64,000 nucleotides of DNA from Cycas panzhihuaensis (Eukaryota; Cycadophyta): positions 84,141,741 through 84,205,740 of the forward strand of contig CM041465.1 in assembly GCA_023213395.1 (NCBI GenBank), written 5' to 3'. The stretch's first letter is position 1. Every line of letters begins with the position of its first letter. A program made the translations under genes and the position numbers. This document shows, one piece after another, positions 46,930-58,543 of this stretch. The notes beneath the pieces were generated by a model, which saw only the letters and a list, made by a program, of their open reading frames with translations, was not told the DNA's origin and made no database searches.

Positions 46930-47210
46930 TATTTTTCAAATTAAGGGGGATTCTTTATTTTGAAAGGGACTATTTATTTGTAAGATTAAAGGGGACTAAC
47001 TCTTTAAGGGGGACTGATTATTTTTCAAGTAAAGGGGGACTATTTGCTTAAGAACATATAACTTTTTTTTAATAATTATTTTAATCAACTAGGCACTTTT
47101 CATTAGAGTAAGGGTAACTAATTTATTTATCAAAGGGGGACTATTTATCAAAGGGGAACTATTTCTCTAAGAGAACTATTTATCAAAAAGGGACTCCTTA
47201 AGGCAACATT
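46930..47210 (+). repeat. G-rich repeat of the form GGGGGACTATTTAT
   Basis: About eight irregular copies of aaagggggact followed by attt or tattt, for example near 46945, 46968, 46990, 47010, 47032, 47135 and 47150. It is purine-rich on the same strand where the preceding block is C-rich. Confidence 0.75.
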
Positions 47211-47391
47211 TTAAGAAGTTATTTATTTATTCAATCTGTTTACAAACACATGATTTTTTTCTTAAATACAATTAATGCATACTAGAATACCTTTATATCT
47301 GTTAACATGATTAGTATTTTTTACTAAGTGATTATTTTTCCATTCACCTTCATAACTCTTCAATCTATAATCAAACATCAACACTCTTAAT

Positions 47392-48470
47392 ATGGCATTA
47401 ATGCCAGGGACAGTCACCTGCATTCCAATTCTAGTATTAACCAGCTCAAACTATGATGACTGGAGGAATCACATATCCCATTAGCTCAAATAACAAAAGA
47501 TATGGCGATATGTGATAGGTGAATTTTAAAAACCAAAAGCATATGCTACTGAGAGTCTTATGGTATATCTGATGAACTTAGATGCCACCTTGGGCACCAT
47601 ATTAAACTCACTCTCATCAGAAATCAGTCGGCAGTTTTCTGAAAAAGATGACTTAGCCACTATCTAGAAAATCTTGCAAAAAAAATATGACAAGGTTGAT
47701 ACACATCAAGTGGTTGTCCTAGAACAACAATTGTATAACTTGACTTTTGACGATGTTTCAAATATTGAGGATTTTTTAACTAAAATTTAATCAATTAATA
47801 AAGATCTAGATAATTGCATCAAATATAAAACCAAAGAAGGTGATGTTGAAAAAATAACTATGCATGTTAGAGACAATGACACACTCATACGTCTTGCAGT
47901 AAACAAACTACTAATACACTTTAATCTCTTCAAAACTGCCAGACAACAAGCTGTCAACCCACATATAACATTTAATCAGTTGACAAACTAGCTGATTAAA
48001 TATCAAGCAATGTTAATTCAAATAGGTGCATTAAAAGATCCTTTACAGGCTTTGTTTTCTAAAACTAAGCCACAATTTAAAAACAACTAACAGAACAACA
48101 ATTTTCATAATAATCTAAAATTTCAGAAACCTCATAGAGGTTCACTGTCTAATTCACAAAATAATGTTAAATATTCTGGTCCAACTAAATACTAGAATAC
48201 TTCTAATCAATTCTTTTCTAATAGGAATAATGCAACTTCTTCTCAGAACACTAGTTATGCCTATTATCATAAAAAAGGCCACACTATTGATGCCTGTAGA
48301 AGTAAAATAGCTTCAGAAGCATGGAAAGCTTCCAAGGGATTACAAAATAAACCTCAATCCCATTCTTAATCCTATTTTCAATCTCATTCTTAATCACAAC
48401 CTCAAAATCGTCAATCTCATAATCGTTCTTTAGCAGTAACAACTTCTACGTTTGTTACTCCTTCAAATCA
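47392..48470 (+). pseudogene. C4 gag (broken)
   Basis: ATG at 47392 gives MALMPGTVTCIPI, then SSNYDDWRNHI, typical of the copia gag head. It continues through a long helical region (LNSLSSEISRQF, LEQQLYNLTFDDVSNIEDFL) with about a dozen stops. The zinc knuckle near 48258-48300 keeps its His and last Cys, but both first Cys codons read TAT (Tyr). A Gln/Ser/Asn-rich tail follows. Nearly all stops are TAG or TAA. Confidence 0.85.
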
Positions 48471-49020
48471 ATCACCATAGTGGATCCTTGACTCTAGTGT
48501 ATCCCATCACATGATTGGACACCAAAAAAATTTAACCACTTATTAATCTGATACAAACTCTAAAGAAGAGATTTCTTTTGGAAGTGGTAATCAACTTAAA
48601 ATTAAAGGATCAGGTGACATTATTCTAAAAGATGGTTCAATTAAGGACGTCTTTTACATACCTAGTTTGTTACCAAACCTACTCTCAGTCTATCAGATCT
48701 TCCAGAAAGACCTTGTCATCGAATTTTAGAAAAATAAATTTATTGTAAAGGAACCATCAAACAAATTCAAACATATTGCCTCAGGACCTGTTGATCATAA
48801 CACAGGTCTCTATAGTCTAACTAGTCTTCAAAATAACAAATCAAAATCTTTTAGTGCCTTTATTACCAAATATGACTCAGTCAGCAAACTTTGGCATGCA
48901 ATATTTGGCCATACAAGTTATGGAAAATTGTAATATTTAAATAAGCATGAAATGGTTCATGGTTTACCACCCTTAAACACTGTTTATGGTGTTTGTGAAG
49001 CCTGTGTGACAGGTAAACAA
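48471..49020 (+). pseudogene. C4 protease and GAG-pre-integrase (broken)
   Basis: WILDSSVSHHM at about 48480 is the protease active site with D-S-S instead of D-S-G. FYIPSLLPNLLSV near 48655 is the C-terminal strand. GAG-pre-integrase follows with LWHAIFGH and, after a stop, VCEACVTGKQH, so the H-H-C-C zinc site is complete. The second half lies in the open frame from 48952. Confidence 0.85.
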
Positions 49021-49836
49021 CACATGGATCCATTTCCAAATAAAACTCAATACAGAGCAACTACTCCACTTGAACTTGTCCACTCAGACATATGCAAACC
49101 CTTTCATGTAACATCATACTCAGGTTCTCATTATTTTATTACATTCATAGATGATTATTCAAGAAAATGTTGGGTTTATATGCTCAAAATACGTAGTCAA
49201 GTGTTTGACATTTTCGTTGAATATAAAATATTAGTTGAAAATCAATTAAATTTAAGAATCAAAATATTTCGATCTGATAATGCTAAGGAATATTTAAGTG
49301 GAAAATTTACTTCTTTCTGCAAATCACATGGAATTTAGTTCCAACATTCTGTTTCTTATACATCTCAATAAAATGATATTGCTGAGTGCAAAAAATATAC
49401 TCTTATTGAAATGACTCGTTACATGTTACATGCAAATAATCTAGATTTAAAATTATGGGCAGAAGTAATTAACTACTCTAATTATTTATTAAATCATTTA
49501 CCTAGTAAATGTCTACAGAACATTACTCCAGAACAAAAATGGTCTGGAAGAAAACCATCTATTAATCATTTACAAATATTTGGCAGTATTGCGTGGGGAC
49601 ACATTCCTCATGAAAAACGTAAAAAAATAGACAAAAAAAGTCAAAAATATATCTTCATTGGATACAGTGAAGAGAGTAAAGCTTATAGACTCTTAGATCC
49701 AATCATGCATCATATTTATATTTTGCGTGATATAATATTTGATGAAGAAGGATCTTCTTCAACATCTACTTATGTAGAACTTCCTATTGAAAATTTGTTA
49801 ACCAACAGTTATTTGGTTGACCCTTCTGATAAATAA
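49021..49836 (+). pseudogene. C4 integrase (nearly intact, two open pieces)
   Basis: Open frames 48952-49338 and 49411-49836 are joined by a short stretch with two stops. Catalytic residues: FITFIDDYSRKCW (first Asp) and IFRSDNAKEY (second Asp, the following Gly changed to Ala). DIAECKKYTL, near 49380, carries the Glu between the two open pieces. IFGSIAWGHIPHEKRKKID and IGYSEESKAYRLL form the C-terminal part. Two stops at likely Gln codons separate the pieces. Confidence 0.87.
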
Positions 49837-49991
49837 GTTATTCAGAAGTTATAGAATCTTTATCAACTCAAGTCCAAAATTAGACTCTATATGAACCCAC
49901 TGAAATAGATCCTTCCCTTTAGGCTAGTTCATTAAATCAACCTGCATCTTCAGATATAGTTACTCATAAGTAACCTGTTTGGGTAACCAAA

Positions 49992-50909
49992 ATGCTTGTT
50001 GATACTGGATCTGATGTAGGTAATCCTACCGATTCCAGATGCACATGTGTGCAAAAAATACATGCTAATTTTACCTTAATGGAAAAAATAATGGACAACA
50101 ATGATCCCAAAATATTTAAACAAGCTAGCAATAATCCTATATGGCGGGATGCTATGCAAACTAAATTTGATGCCTTAATTAAAAATTTAATCTGGGATCT
50201 TGTTCCTCTCCCACTTGGGAAAAATATCATTGACTATAAATGGGTTTATAGGATTAAATATAACTCAACAGGCACAGTGGAAAAATATAAAGCTCGCCTT
50301 GTTGCCAAAGGATTTTCTCAAATAGATGGCATTGATTCTAATGAAACCTTTGCTCCTGTTGCAAAGATGAATACAATCAAGACAATTATTGCTCTTGCAA
50401 CCAAGTTTGGTTGGGAAATCCACCAAATGGATGTTAAGAGTGCTTTCTTGAATGGTGATCTCAAAGAAGAGATCTATATGTCACAGTTACCTAGATTTAT
50501 TAAAAATCCTAATTTAGTTTGCAAACTTAAAAAATCCATTTATGGTTTAAAACAAGCTCCTCGAGCTTGGTATATCAAAGTTGACGATTATTTAATTCAT
50601 ATTAGATACACTAGATGTATTAGTGATCCAAATCTTTATTTTAAATGTGAAAATAAAAATTTTACTATTCTAATCCTCTATGTTGATGATATTATCACTA
50701 CTAGATCATCAATTCATAATATTCATCATCTAAAATCTACTTTAATAAATAAATTTGAAATGACTGATTTAGGTCTATTACATTACTTTCTTAGTTTACA
50801 AGTTTATCAAAATCATTTAAATATAATAATATCTCAACCTAAGTATATTCTAGACTTAATTCAGCAGTTTAATATGGAAAATGCTAAACCTATAACCAAT
50901 CCTTTATAA
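49992..50909 (+). CDS. C4 reverse transcriptase (open 305-codon remnant)
   Basis: The longest open frame of the window. After about 50 linker residues it runs through WRDAMQTKFDALIKN, KYKARLVAKGFSQIDGID, HQMDVKSAFLNGDLKEEIYM and YGLKQAPRAWY. ILYVDDIITT, the catalytic YVDD with both Asp, and LTDLG-like TDLGLLHYFL follow. It ends at a TAA after KPITNPL. It copies element RNA into DNA in intact relatives. Since gag, PR and IN are broken, it is a remnant and not an expressed gene. Confidence 0.85.
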   Translation: MLVDTGSDVGNPTDSRCTCVQKIHANFTLMEKIMDNNDPKIFKQASNNPIWRDAMQTKFDALIKNLIWDLVPLPLGKNIIDYKWVYRIKYNSTGTVEKYKARLVAKGFSQIDGIDSNETFAPVAKMNTIKTIIALATKFGWEIHQMDVKSAFLNGDLKEEIYMSQLPRFIKNPNLVCKLKKSIYGLKQAPRAWYIKVDDYLIHIRYTRCISDPNLYFKCENKNFTILILYVDDIITTRSSIHNIHHLKSTLINKFEMTDLGLLHYFLSLQVYQNHLNIIISQPKYILDLIQQFNMENAKPITNPL

Positions 50910-51660
50910 TTAGGAGTTAAACTGTCTACTAATTGTCCAACTACGTTATGTGATCCAACTCTATACATACAACTGATTGGTAGTCTTATTTATCTTACTC
51001 ACACCCGCCCTGATATTTCTTATGCTATTGCTTTATGTTCTCGTTATATGCAACAACCACACGAATCTCATTGGAAAGCTACTAAACGTATCTTACGTTA
51101 TCTAAAGTATATTGTCTTTTATGGACTAACTTATGATTTTTGTAGCAAACCTTATCTTTAATAGGTTATACTAATTTAGATTAGGTAGGTGATTCAAATG
51201 ATCATAAACCTACTTCAGGTTATGTGTTTTTTATAGATTCCTCACCAATTACTTGGTCTAGCAAAAAAATGCAGGCACTAGTGTTATCAACAACTGAAGT
51301 TAAATATCGAGCATTAGTTGAAGCTAGTAAAGAAGCACTTTAGCTAAAATCTTTACTAAATAAAATTGGTCTATCTCTAAACTCTTCCATTGAAATTAAA
51401 GTTGATAATCAAGGTGCAATTGCTATAGCTACAAATCTAGTTTCCCATTCTAGGACTAAGCATATTGAATCACATCAGCATTTTATTCGTAATTTAGTTA
51501 CTAATAATCTTATTTGTTTGTCTTATTGTCTAACAGATTTACAGATTGCTGACATTCTTACGAAGTCTTTAACTTAAGCAAAGTTTTTAAATCTCAGAGA
51601 TCTATTGCAAATAAAAGAAGTCTCCATCAAAGGGGGATCACAGTGATGAAGCTCTTCTTT
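50910..51660 (+). pseudogene. C4 RT connection and RNase H (broken)
   Basis: LIGSLIYLTHTRPDISYAIA near 50975 and KRILRYLKYIVFYGLTY near 51085 continue the RT frame until stops near 51160. RNase H follows: KPTSGYVFFIDSSPITWSSK near 51205, LSTTEVKYRALVEASKEAL near 51285 and VDNQGAIAIA near 51400. TKHIESHQHFIR and ILTKSL come at the end. The first catalytic Asp region at 51165 is disturbed. Confidence 0.85.
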
Positions 51661-51683
51661 TCTCTCCAGTATAAAAGTTTATA

Positions 51684-51692
51684 TTAAAGGGG
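51684..51692 (+). promoter_or_regulatory. C4 polypurine tract
   Basis: AAAGGGGGA directly before the 3' LTR. Confidence 0.87.
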
Positions 51693-52125
51693 GATGTTAG
51701 ATGATATAATGTAAACTTTATGTTTCTTTATGTTATTATTTAGTCACATGTCTAATATGTAATTTAAGTGATTATAATGTTTTAAACTTAGGTTTATTTT
51801 ATTAATTTGTAGATGGTTGTTGAAATGTGGAATTGCATTCCAATGAACCTCCTTAGTATTTATTCATCTCCTAGATTCATGGAGATGGTTCCAAGAATCT
51901 AGGAGGTCTATCCAAATGCCTATGTAAAGGTTGGTTTTAGGTGATGGTGGTTCTATAGCATGATGTTTATTCTTTATTAATAAACTAGAACTTTAAGAGG
52001 TGGTTTTTCTTCCCCAAAAGGGGTTTTCCACTTGTCAAATAATGTGTACTTGTGTAGTGTTATTTCCTATTATTCCTTGTATTTGTAGATCCTGTTAATG
52101 CTATACATGTGCCTCTGTTCTCTCA
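51693..52125 (+). repeat. C4 3' LTR
   Basis: Begins TGTTAG and ends TCTCA. Followed by the taagg duplication (52126-52130). Confidence 0.93.
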
Positions 52126-52130
52126 TAAGG

Positions 52131-53272
52131 CTTAAAAGCTTATTGTAAAAGTGAGAGAAAAAAAAAATAATAACTAGATCAGAGTAATATCCAGTATCCT
52201 CACTCACTTATTATCATTGTATTTCAACACTCTAAAATCACTCAAAGTAAGCACTCTAAAGACACTCTAAGTAAGCACTCCAAGGAAGCATTCTATATTT
52301 AGTTAAATATATGTTTGATACAATTCAATAATCTTTTCACTCTTGCTAAAAGGAATGCATTACATATGTTATTTTTCACCATCTTGTGCCTATTTACACA
52401 CTCACCAAGGTTGAGATACCTTGGTTGGTAGAATGCCATGCTATAAAAGAGGTGTAGGTTTCAAGTTGGGACTGGACTAAACCAAAATATTGGTGAGGTT
52501 TAGTTAGCCATACCATCGTGCCTTAATAAGAGATCATCCTGATAACTAACTGAGAAAACTAAAACTTTAATACTAGATTAAAATATACCTAATCCAATAT
52601 CCATCATAGCCATGGGTATGCATGTACAACTCTTTAGAGGAGGTATATAGCTGCTCATTGGTGAACTGGGTGAGGATTGGGAGTATCTAGGCTCCATTGT
52701 GACTTCGATTTCATCACTAAGCACAATTACGGGTATCATGGGTGAAGGCCAACTTAATTCTACTAGAAGCCTAGGGATCCTTTCATCAACTTAAACTACA
52801 TATTGGACATAAGTTAAAGGTTATTGGGTTGATTATGCATCTTACATTTGAGTTTTAAGTTATGTACACCTAATGATATTAGATTCTATATTGGCCTACA
52901 ATCTTGTATATTAATCACTTACTTATTTGTGAAAAGCGATCTATAGTGTAATCATAATCATAGTGCTTCTCATATTCCTACTGTGTCAGGTTAATATTTG
53001 CCATAAGTATTAGTGCCTAATTTTCATCATAGTGCTTCTCATATTCCATCTGCATCAGGTTAATATTTGTTACAAGTGTTGGTGACTTTTCTCTAAGTTG
53101 CTCCCTTCATCTTTGAGCAACCATTCTCACTTCTTCTTCCTTCTACTACACTACTTTATTACATCTCCTATTTATAAATAATAATTAGTCATTTATTGCC
53201 ATCACTTTTATAGTCCCTTATTCATTTCTTCCCTTCTCAAAAGATACCATGTCTTCATAATTTAAGTAAAAT
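52131..53272 (+). other. C3 5' leader, second part
   Basis: Continues the leader after C4. It aligns with 62763-63870 of C5 and with C1. It has short repeats of the form agcactctaa/aagcactcc near 52240-52290 and no coding potential. Confidence 0.78.
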
Positions 53273-54440
53273 ATAAACTACATTCTAAAATAGAAAGAAA
53301 ATTGGGACATATAGTTCACCAGTGGCAAAAATATCATAAAGTATAAAGGTTTGTAGAGAGATCACTTATAACCTACACCATCAGTTGTAGCTACAACTAC
53401 CTCAGTTGATTCTGGAGGAGGTGCTCTACCTGCTCCCACTAAAGCTGTAGCTAAACGCTAATGGGAACTTGATGATGATAAAATCCATATAGGAATATTG
53501 CTTGTCACTGATTATTCCCTACATAATCTCATTGATAAAGCTGTACATGATATAGCATAGAAAGTTCTTGAAGTTCTTAAGAAGAACTTTGACACTAAAT
53601 CAGACTTTAGAATTTTTTCACTTAGTGCTGAAGATGAACAAATTGAGAATGCAAAAGGGACATGCAAGTGAGACAATCAATCTCCTTCATCCAATCAAGC
53701 AAGCCATTGATAAAGATTTTAAAACTCAATGCATTTCATGGGATTTCTTGATTCAGTCATATCTCCATATCCTAGATTACAAAAATCTACTGGGAATTCT
53801 TCAATTTAGTGTCACTTTAAAGACCCTAAACTTTGAGGCTCTTGCCGATAAGTTAATTGAATTTGATAAGACCTTTGATACCAACTTTGCCACTATATCA
53901 GATCTAGTTGATGTTGCTTTTGAAGTGAAAAAAGATCTTTGTTATACCAAAAATCAAGTTCAATTCTCTCACAGAGGTGGTAATTTCTATGGCAGAGAAA
54001 GAAGCAGATAATAAGGACAACGTCCTCTTGGTCAATAGGCTCCTCAACTCTAACAAAAATAGTCTAAAGGCCAAGGCCAAAATAATCAACCTAGACCTAG
54101 ATCTAGTAATAAGAGATAATCTAACCAGTCCAATACTTCTTATGGGACTGGAAATCAAATAATTATGTGCCAAAGGTGTAATAGAAAAGGACATTATGCC
54201 AAAAATTATAGAACTGCCACCAACAAACTACCAAGTTATCAACAACAGCATGGTGCATATAATGTTGATAATGCTTCCTTTAAAGATGCTTTTGGTGGAA
54301 CACAATTTAATCATGCACACCTTTAAAGAATTGGGACCACTTCATCAAATGTTGTTGATAGATCCACTAAGTATATTGAGGCTTATTGTGGCCATGCTTA
54401 TTCACTTTTGCCTTCACCACTTGGAGTTGTAAATAGTGCC
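53273..54440 (+). pseudogene. C3 gag (broken)
   Basis: The start codon position at 53273 reads ATA where C1 has ATG. The text then follows NYILK, a stop, KENWDI. The open piece 53568-54011 covers the middle in part and 53977-54162 continues in another frame. The zinc knuckle near 54165-54210 reads CQRCNRKGHYAKN followed by Tyr, so only the last Cys is lost. This copy is better preserved in the knuckle than C1. Confidence 0.83.
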
Positions 54441-55815
54441 ACCTCAAATACTTCATTGTGGATCATAGATACTAAAGTAACATAATACATGAATTGTCAT
54501 TGTCAGTTCTTTCAGGATTTTGACGCTGAAGTTCGTGGTGTTGTATACATGGCTGACAAATCATCTCAACCAATTGAAGGACTTGGAACTATTTACCTAA
54601 AACTCTTAGGCCTTCCAGATTTTACACTTGTTGATGTTTTATATATTCTTACTCTAAACTAGAACCTACTCTCCCTATCCACCCTTATCTCTCATAGATT
54701 TGATCTGAGTGTAACTGTAAATAATCAAACTCTATGTGTCATTCACCCTCCTTCAAATACTGTGGTTATGACTAGAATTCTTGATGGCAAACTTTTTTGC
54801 CTAACTGGTTCACCATCCTCTGAAGCCAACTATGTTGATGATGACTCTACTTTTACCATAACCCTGACTCCTCAAAAGTTGTCCTAAATAGCCCTATGGC
54901 ATGCTCGTATGGGCCATATCAAAATTGATTGTTTAAGAGAACTACATGCCACTCTTCTTGGTTTGCCTAGGCTCTCTTCTAAGCCCTTTAAATGCAAAGC
55001 ATATATCATTTCCAAATCTCAAAGACAACCCTTTCCTTATAGTCAATGGAAATCTGGATGACCTTTTTAGCTTGTACACTTAAATATTGGTCTTATGCCT
55101 ATCCCTTCTCTTAAACATAAGTGGTACTATGTTACTTTCATTGATGATTTTACCAAGAAAGTATGGGTTACTTTTCTTGCAAAGAAAGATGAAGCTTTTT
55201 CTATGTTTCAAGCTTTCAAGGCCCATGCCAAAAATGAATCTGGATTCAAGATCAAAATACTTAGGACTAACAATGGTGTAGAGTTCACATGCAATGAGTT
55301 TGACTCATACCTGTGTCAACATGGAATCAAACATCAGACCACTATTGTAGGTACATCCTAGCAAAATAGAGTTATTGAGCACATGTATAGGACCATCATA
55401 AACATGGCTCATGCTATGCTAGTATATAAGAATGTCCCTATCTATCTTTGGGCTGAGTCTATTTGGACTGCTATGTATTGCATCAACACTATTAGTCCCT
55501 CCAAGCTCGACCCCTCTCCACATGAAATGTGGTATAGACAAACCCCCTCTATCTCCTACTTCAAAACTTTTCGCTCTATTTATTATACTCAAATTTTGGA
55601 GGAACATAGAAACAAGCTCCAAGGTAGAGCCATCAAAGGTATCTTTGTCAGATACCCTACGGACAAAATGGGGTATAAGTTTTTCATACCTTCACAGTGT
55701 AAAATCATCATCACTAGAGGTGTTATCTTTGTAGAGACTAAAGATCAATTACTTAGACTTACCTCTAAGATGCCTTCATACCAATTTAATGATGCTACTA
55801 AATTTGATATCTAGA
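54441..55815 (+). pseudogene. C3 protease and integrase (broken)
   Basis: Protease near 54460 reads LWIIDTKVT and a stop, so the D-T-G box is D-T-K. ALWHARMGHI near 54895 begins GAG-pre-integrase. Its second Cys is Tyr (KCKAYII). Integrase is open at 55095-55361 with YVTFIDDFTKKVW (first Asp) and ILRTNNGVEF (second Asp changed to Asn). The piece 55383-55814 gives YRTIINMAHAML and the C-terminal region up to KLQGRAIKGIFVRY. A TAG separates the two pieces. Confidence 0.86.
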
Positions 55816-56330
55816 TTCCAAAATTTAGGGGGGGAGATGCTTAACAGTTTCTTAATATCTTAGAATCTAAGAATAGAGTCTCAGAGGATACAAGTTGTGA
55901 CTCTCAACCAATGTGTACACATCCAACACCATCATTTGTGAATAGCCAAGTTGGCAAAGCCAAAGCCATAGTAAAAGGATCATCTTCTCCAACATCTTTG
56001 GCTAGCCCATCTTCTCTAGCATCGTCAACTTCCTCAATGCCAAACATTTCACGTGATCCTTTTCAAGATCAAAATGAAGACCAAGAGGCTATGGAAATAA
56101 AAATCTCATTTCCAACTTAAGGTTTTCATGAAGCCTACTAGCTACACAAGGACATGCAAACAGATGATGTAAGAAAAACTAGCACTAGAAGTTCCCATAG
56201 AGCAAGGATGCATGAATTACTTTCTGTTGAGCTTGAACCAGTAGAAATGCACCTTGTTCTTAATGAAGAGCCCCTAACATACTAAGAAGCTATAAAGCAT
56301 GCAACTTGGATAAATGCCATGAATGAAGAG
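55816..56330 (+). pseudogene. C3 integrase-RT linker, Ser/Pro-rich
   Basis: Open piece 55911-56120 (SSSPTSLASPSSLASSTSSM), conserved with C1 12030-12269. A flexible linker in the polyprotein. Confidence 0.65.
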
Positions 56331-57050
56331 TACCAATCTCTTATCAAGAACATTACATAAGAGCTTATTAATCTACCACTTAGAAGAAAGGTAATTCAAA
56401 ATAAATAAGTGTTAAAAAATATGTACAGATCATATGACACCTTAGAAAAACACAAAGTAAGGTTGGTAGCAAAAGGATTCACATAAAGGGAAGGCATCAA
56501 CTACATTAAAATCTTTGCTCCTAGAACTAAGTGGCCTATAATCAGAACTCTTATAGCCTTGGCTATTCAATAGGGTTGGAAAATCCACCAACTCAATGTT
56601 AGGACTGCATTTCTCAATGGGGACCTTAACGAAAAAATTTACATAGCTCAGCCAAAAGGATACAAGATTATCAGTTAGGAGCATAAGGTTTATAGGCTAA
56701 AAAAGTCCTTGTATGACCTAAAGCAAGCCCCTTATGCTTGGTTTACTAAGTTGTCTAAAAGAATGAGGCTACTTGGATATGAGGTTTGTGACTATCAAGA
56801 TATTGATGTAATATTATTCATTAAGCACCAAAATGATAAAGTCACTTGCCTCTTAATCTTTGTGGATGATATGCTAATAATAGGGAATAGTGAATAAGTA
56901 ATCAGCCAACTGAAGAAGGACCTTGCTAAAACTTTTAAAATTCCTGACCTCAGGTTGATGAAATTTTACTTGGGAATTGAAGTAACTCAAAAGAATGGAA
57001 AAATCTTTCTCTCCCAATAAAAATATATCAATGATCTTCTAACAAAGTTT
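56331..57050 (+). pseudogene. C3 reverse transcriptase (broken)
   Basis: KHKVRLVAKGFT near 56450 is followed by a stop, then IHQLNVRTAFLNGDLNEKIY near 56585, where the usual first catalytic Asp position of this motif is Asn. The open piece 56709-56897 holds LKQAPYAWF and LLIFVDDMLI, so the FVDD box is intact. The frame then hits a TAA. Confidence 0.85.
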
Positions 57051-57775
57051 CAGTTGGAAGGTACTCGACCAATGGATATACCTATGGAGCTTAATATTAA
57101 ACTCTCATCTGATTATGATACTAGGGAGGGAGACATAACACTCTATAGGCAACTTGTAGGTAGTCTCATCTATACTACCAACACAAAGCTAGATATTACA
57201 CACTCTATCGATGTTCTTGCAAGATTCATGACAAATCCTAAGCAGAATCATTGGCAAGATGCAATACGAGTGTTGAGGTACCTGAATATGACCAACAAAT
57301 ATGGTTTGTTATATGAACCTAATGTAGAATTTAAACTTTATGCATACATAGACTCAGACTTTACCTGAGATAAAGGCATAAGAAGATCTACGTATGGGTA
57401 TGTAACATTTCTTGGAATAGTACCAATATCATGGAGATCCGGATGACAGAAGATAGTTACAAACTCAACTACCGAAGCTGAATATATTGTTGCTTCTGAG
57501 ATAAGCAAGGAGGTGATATGGCTTAGAAAATTGTCGAATACATTAAATGCCACCTAAATAAGTTCTACTAGATTACATATAGATAATCAATCTATAATCC
57601 ATATGGCTAAAAATCCTATATTTCTTGATCATACTAAACATATACGTATGAAAGTCCACAAGATTAGAGAACTAGTTCATGATGGCATAACTCAACTGGA
57701 GTACTGCCCCATAGTAGATCAAGTGGCTGATATCTTCACCAAACCATTAAAGAGGGTGAAGTTTGAATAGTTTTG
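57051..57775 (+). pseudogene. C3 RT connection and RNase H (broken)
   Basis: Open 57054-57368: MEGTRPMDIPMELNIKL, LVGSLIYTTNTKLDIT, VLRYLNMTNKYG and YAYIDSDFT, then TGA. RNase H goes on with STTEAEYIVAS, HIDNQSIIHMA and DIFTKPLKRVKFE, broken by stops. Very similar to the intact C1 copy at 10347-10859. Confidence 0.86.
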
Positions 57776-58234
57776 AAAGCAACTCAGCCTTAGGGCCTCC
57801 ATCTCTAAATGATTGAAGGAGATGACAATAGGACCGTCATACTCTGTCTCATTCGTGAAAACCCCTTGTGGGCGTGGAAGGACAAGAGTAAGTCTCTACT
57901 CTATCCCATACATGAAAACCCCTTATGGGTGTGAAAGGATAAGGGTTGTATCATTTTGGAAAATCAGAACCTGTGCAAACCCAAAAGGGCATGGGGGATG
58001 ACCAAATGGTATATGGAGACTCAATAGATTTTAACTACAAAATTTATTATATTGACTGGATATCTGGCCTCATTTAAAGAGTTGCCTAAGCCAAGTTAGT
58101 AGATTAGAAAATATGTGGGTTTTCTTCCCCATGAGGGTGTCCCATAAAAGTGTTATAGTAGTTTGCTTTGTAAGAGGCTCAAATGAAGACCTCATAGGAT
58201 AGAATAAAATAGGATGAAATATCCATCTACCATT
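57776..58234 (+). other. C3 3' untranslated region
   Basis: Non-coding, with a 57-bp spaced repeat of gaaaaccccttrtgggyg (57857 and 57914) and a weaker third copy near 57975. It has a counterpart in C1. Confidence 0.7.
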
Positions 58235-58244
58235 AAGGGGGAGA
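58235..58244 (+). promoter_or_regulatory. C3 polypurine tract
   Basis: AAGGGGGAGA, one base before the 3' LTR. Confidence 0.87.
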
Positions 58245-58245
58245 T

Positions 58246-58543
58246 TGAAAAGGGTTAATGTTACAAGGTCATTACATTAGTTGATTATTTCTAAAAAGGG
58301 TCTTAAGTGAACTTTAAATTAGATCACTTAAGTGAAATGCACTTTCATGTATATTATGTGTAATTTCATTTCGCCTAACTCTAATGCTCCCTCTCTCAAT
58401 ATAAAAGTAAAAGCTCAATGGAGGAGGCTCATTCTTACCTCCCTATTTTATGAGAGGTACTTTCTTTCTCTCAAGTCTCTCTTACTCCCATATTTACCTT
58501 TGTGTTTAGTGTATGGAGATGAAGGATAGATCCACTTTGTTCA
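58246..58543 (+). repeat. C3 3' LTR
   Basis: Starts TGAAAAGGG and ends TTTGTTCA. Followed by tatat, which does not match the cttac left of the 5' LTR. Confidence 0.9.

Larger units (their letters stand above)
44502..52125 (+). mobile_element. C4: Ty1/copia element with captured host sequence in its leader
   Basis: 7624 bp with LTRs of 431 and 433 bp, TGTTAG...TCTCA ends and an exact taagg duplication, inside the C3 leader. The order is LTR, primer site, unusual 2.4-kb leader (host-like exon text and low-complexity repeats), gag, PR, IN, RT, RNase H, polypurine tract, LTR. The LTRs differ at about 8% by eye, nearly all transitions. It is the innermost element and has the longest intact RT. 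Confidence 0.93.
43288..58543 (+). mobile_element. C3: Ty1/copia element, same family as C1, carrying C4
   Basis: LTRs at 43288-43581 and 58246-58543. Subtracting C4 and its duplicated site leaves about 7627 bp, matching C1 (7604 bp). The order is LTR, primer site, leader, gag, PR, IN, RT, RNase H, polypurine tract, LTR. The LTRs differ at about 7% by eye. The flanking pentamers are cttac on the left and tatat on the right and do not match, so one flank may have been changed by recombination or deletion. Confidence 0.88.
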
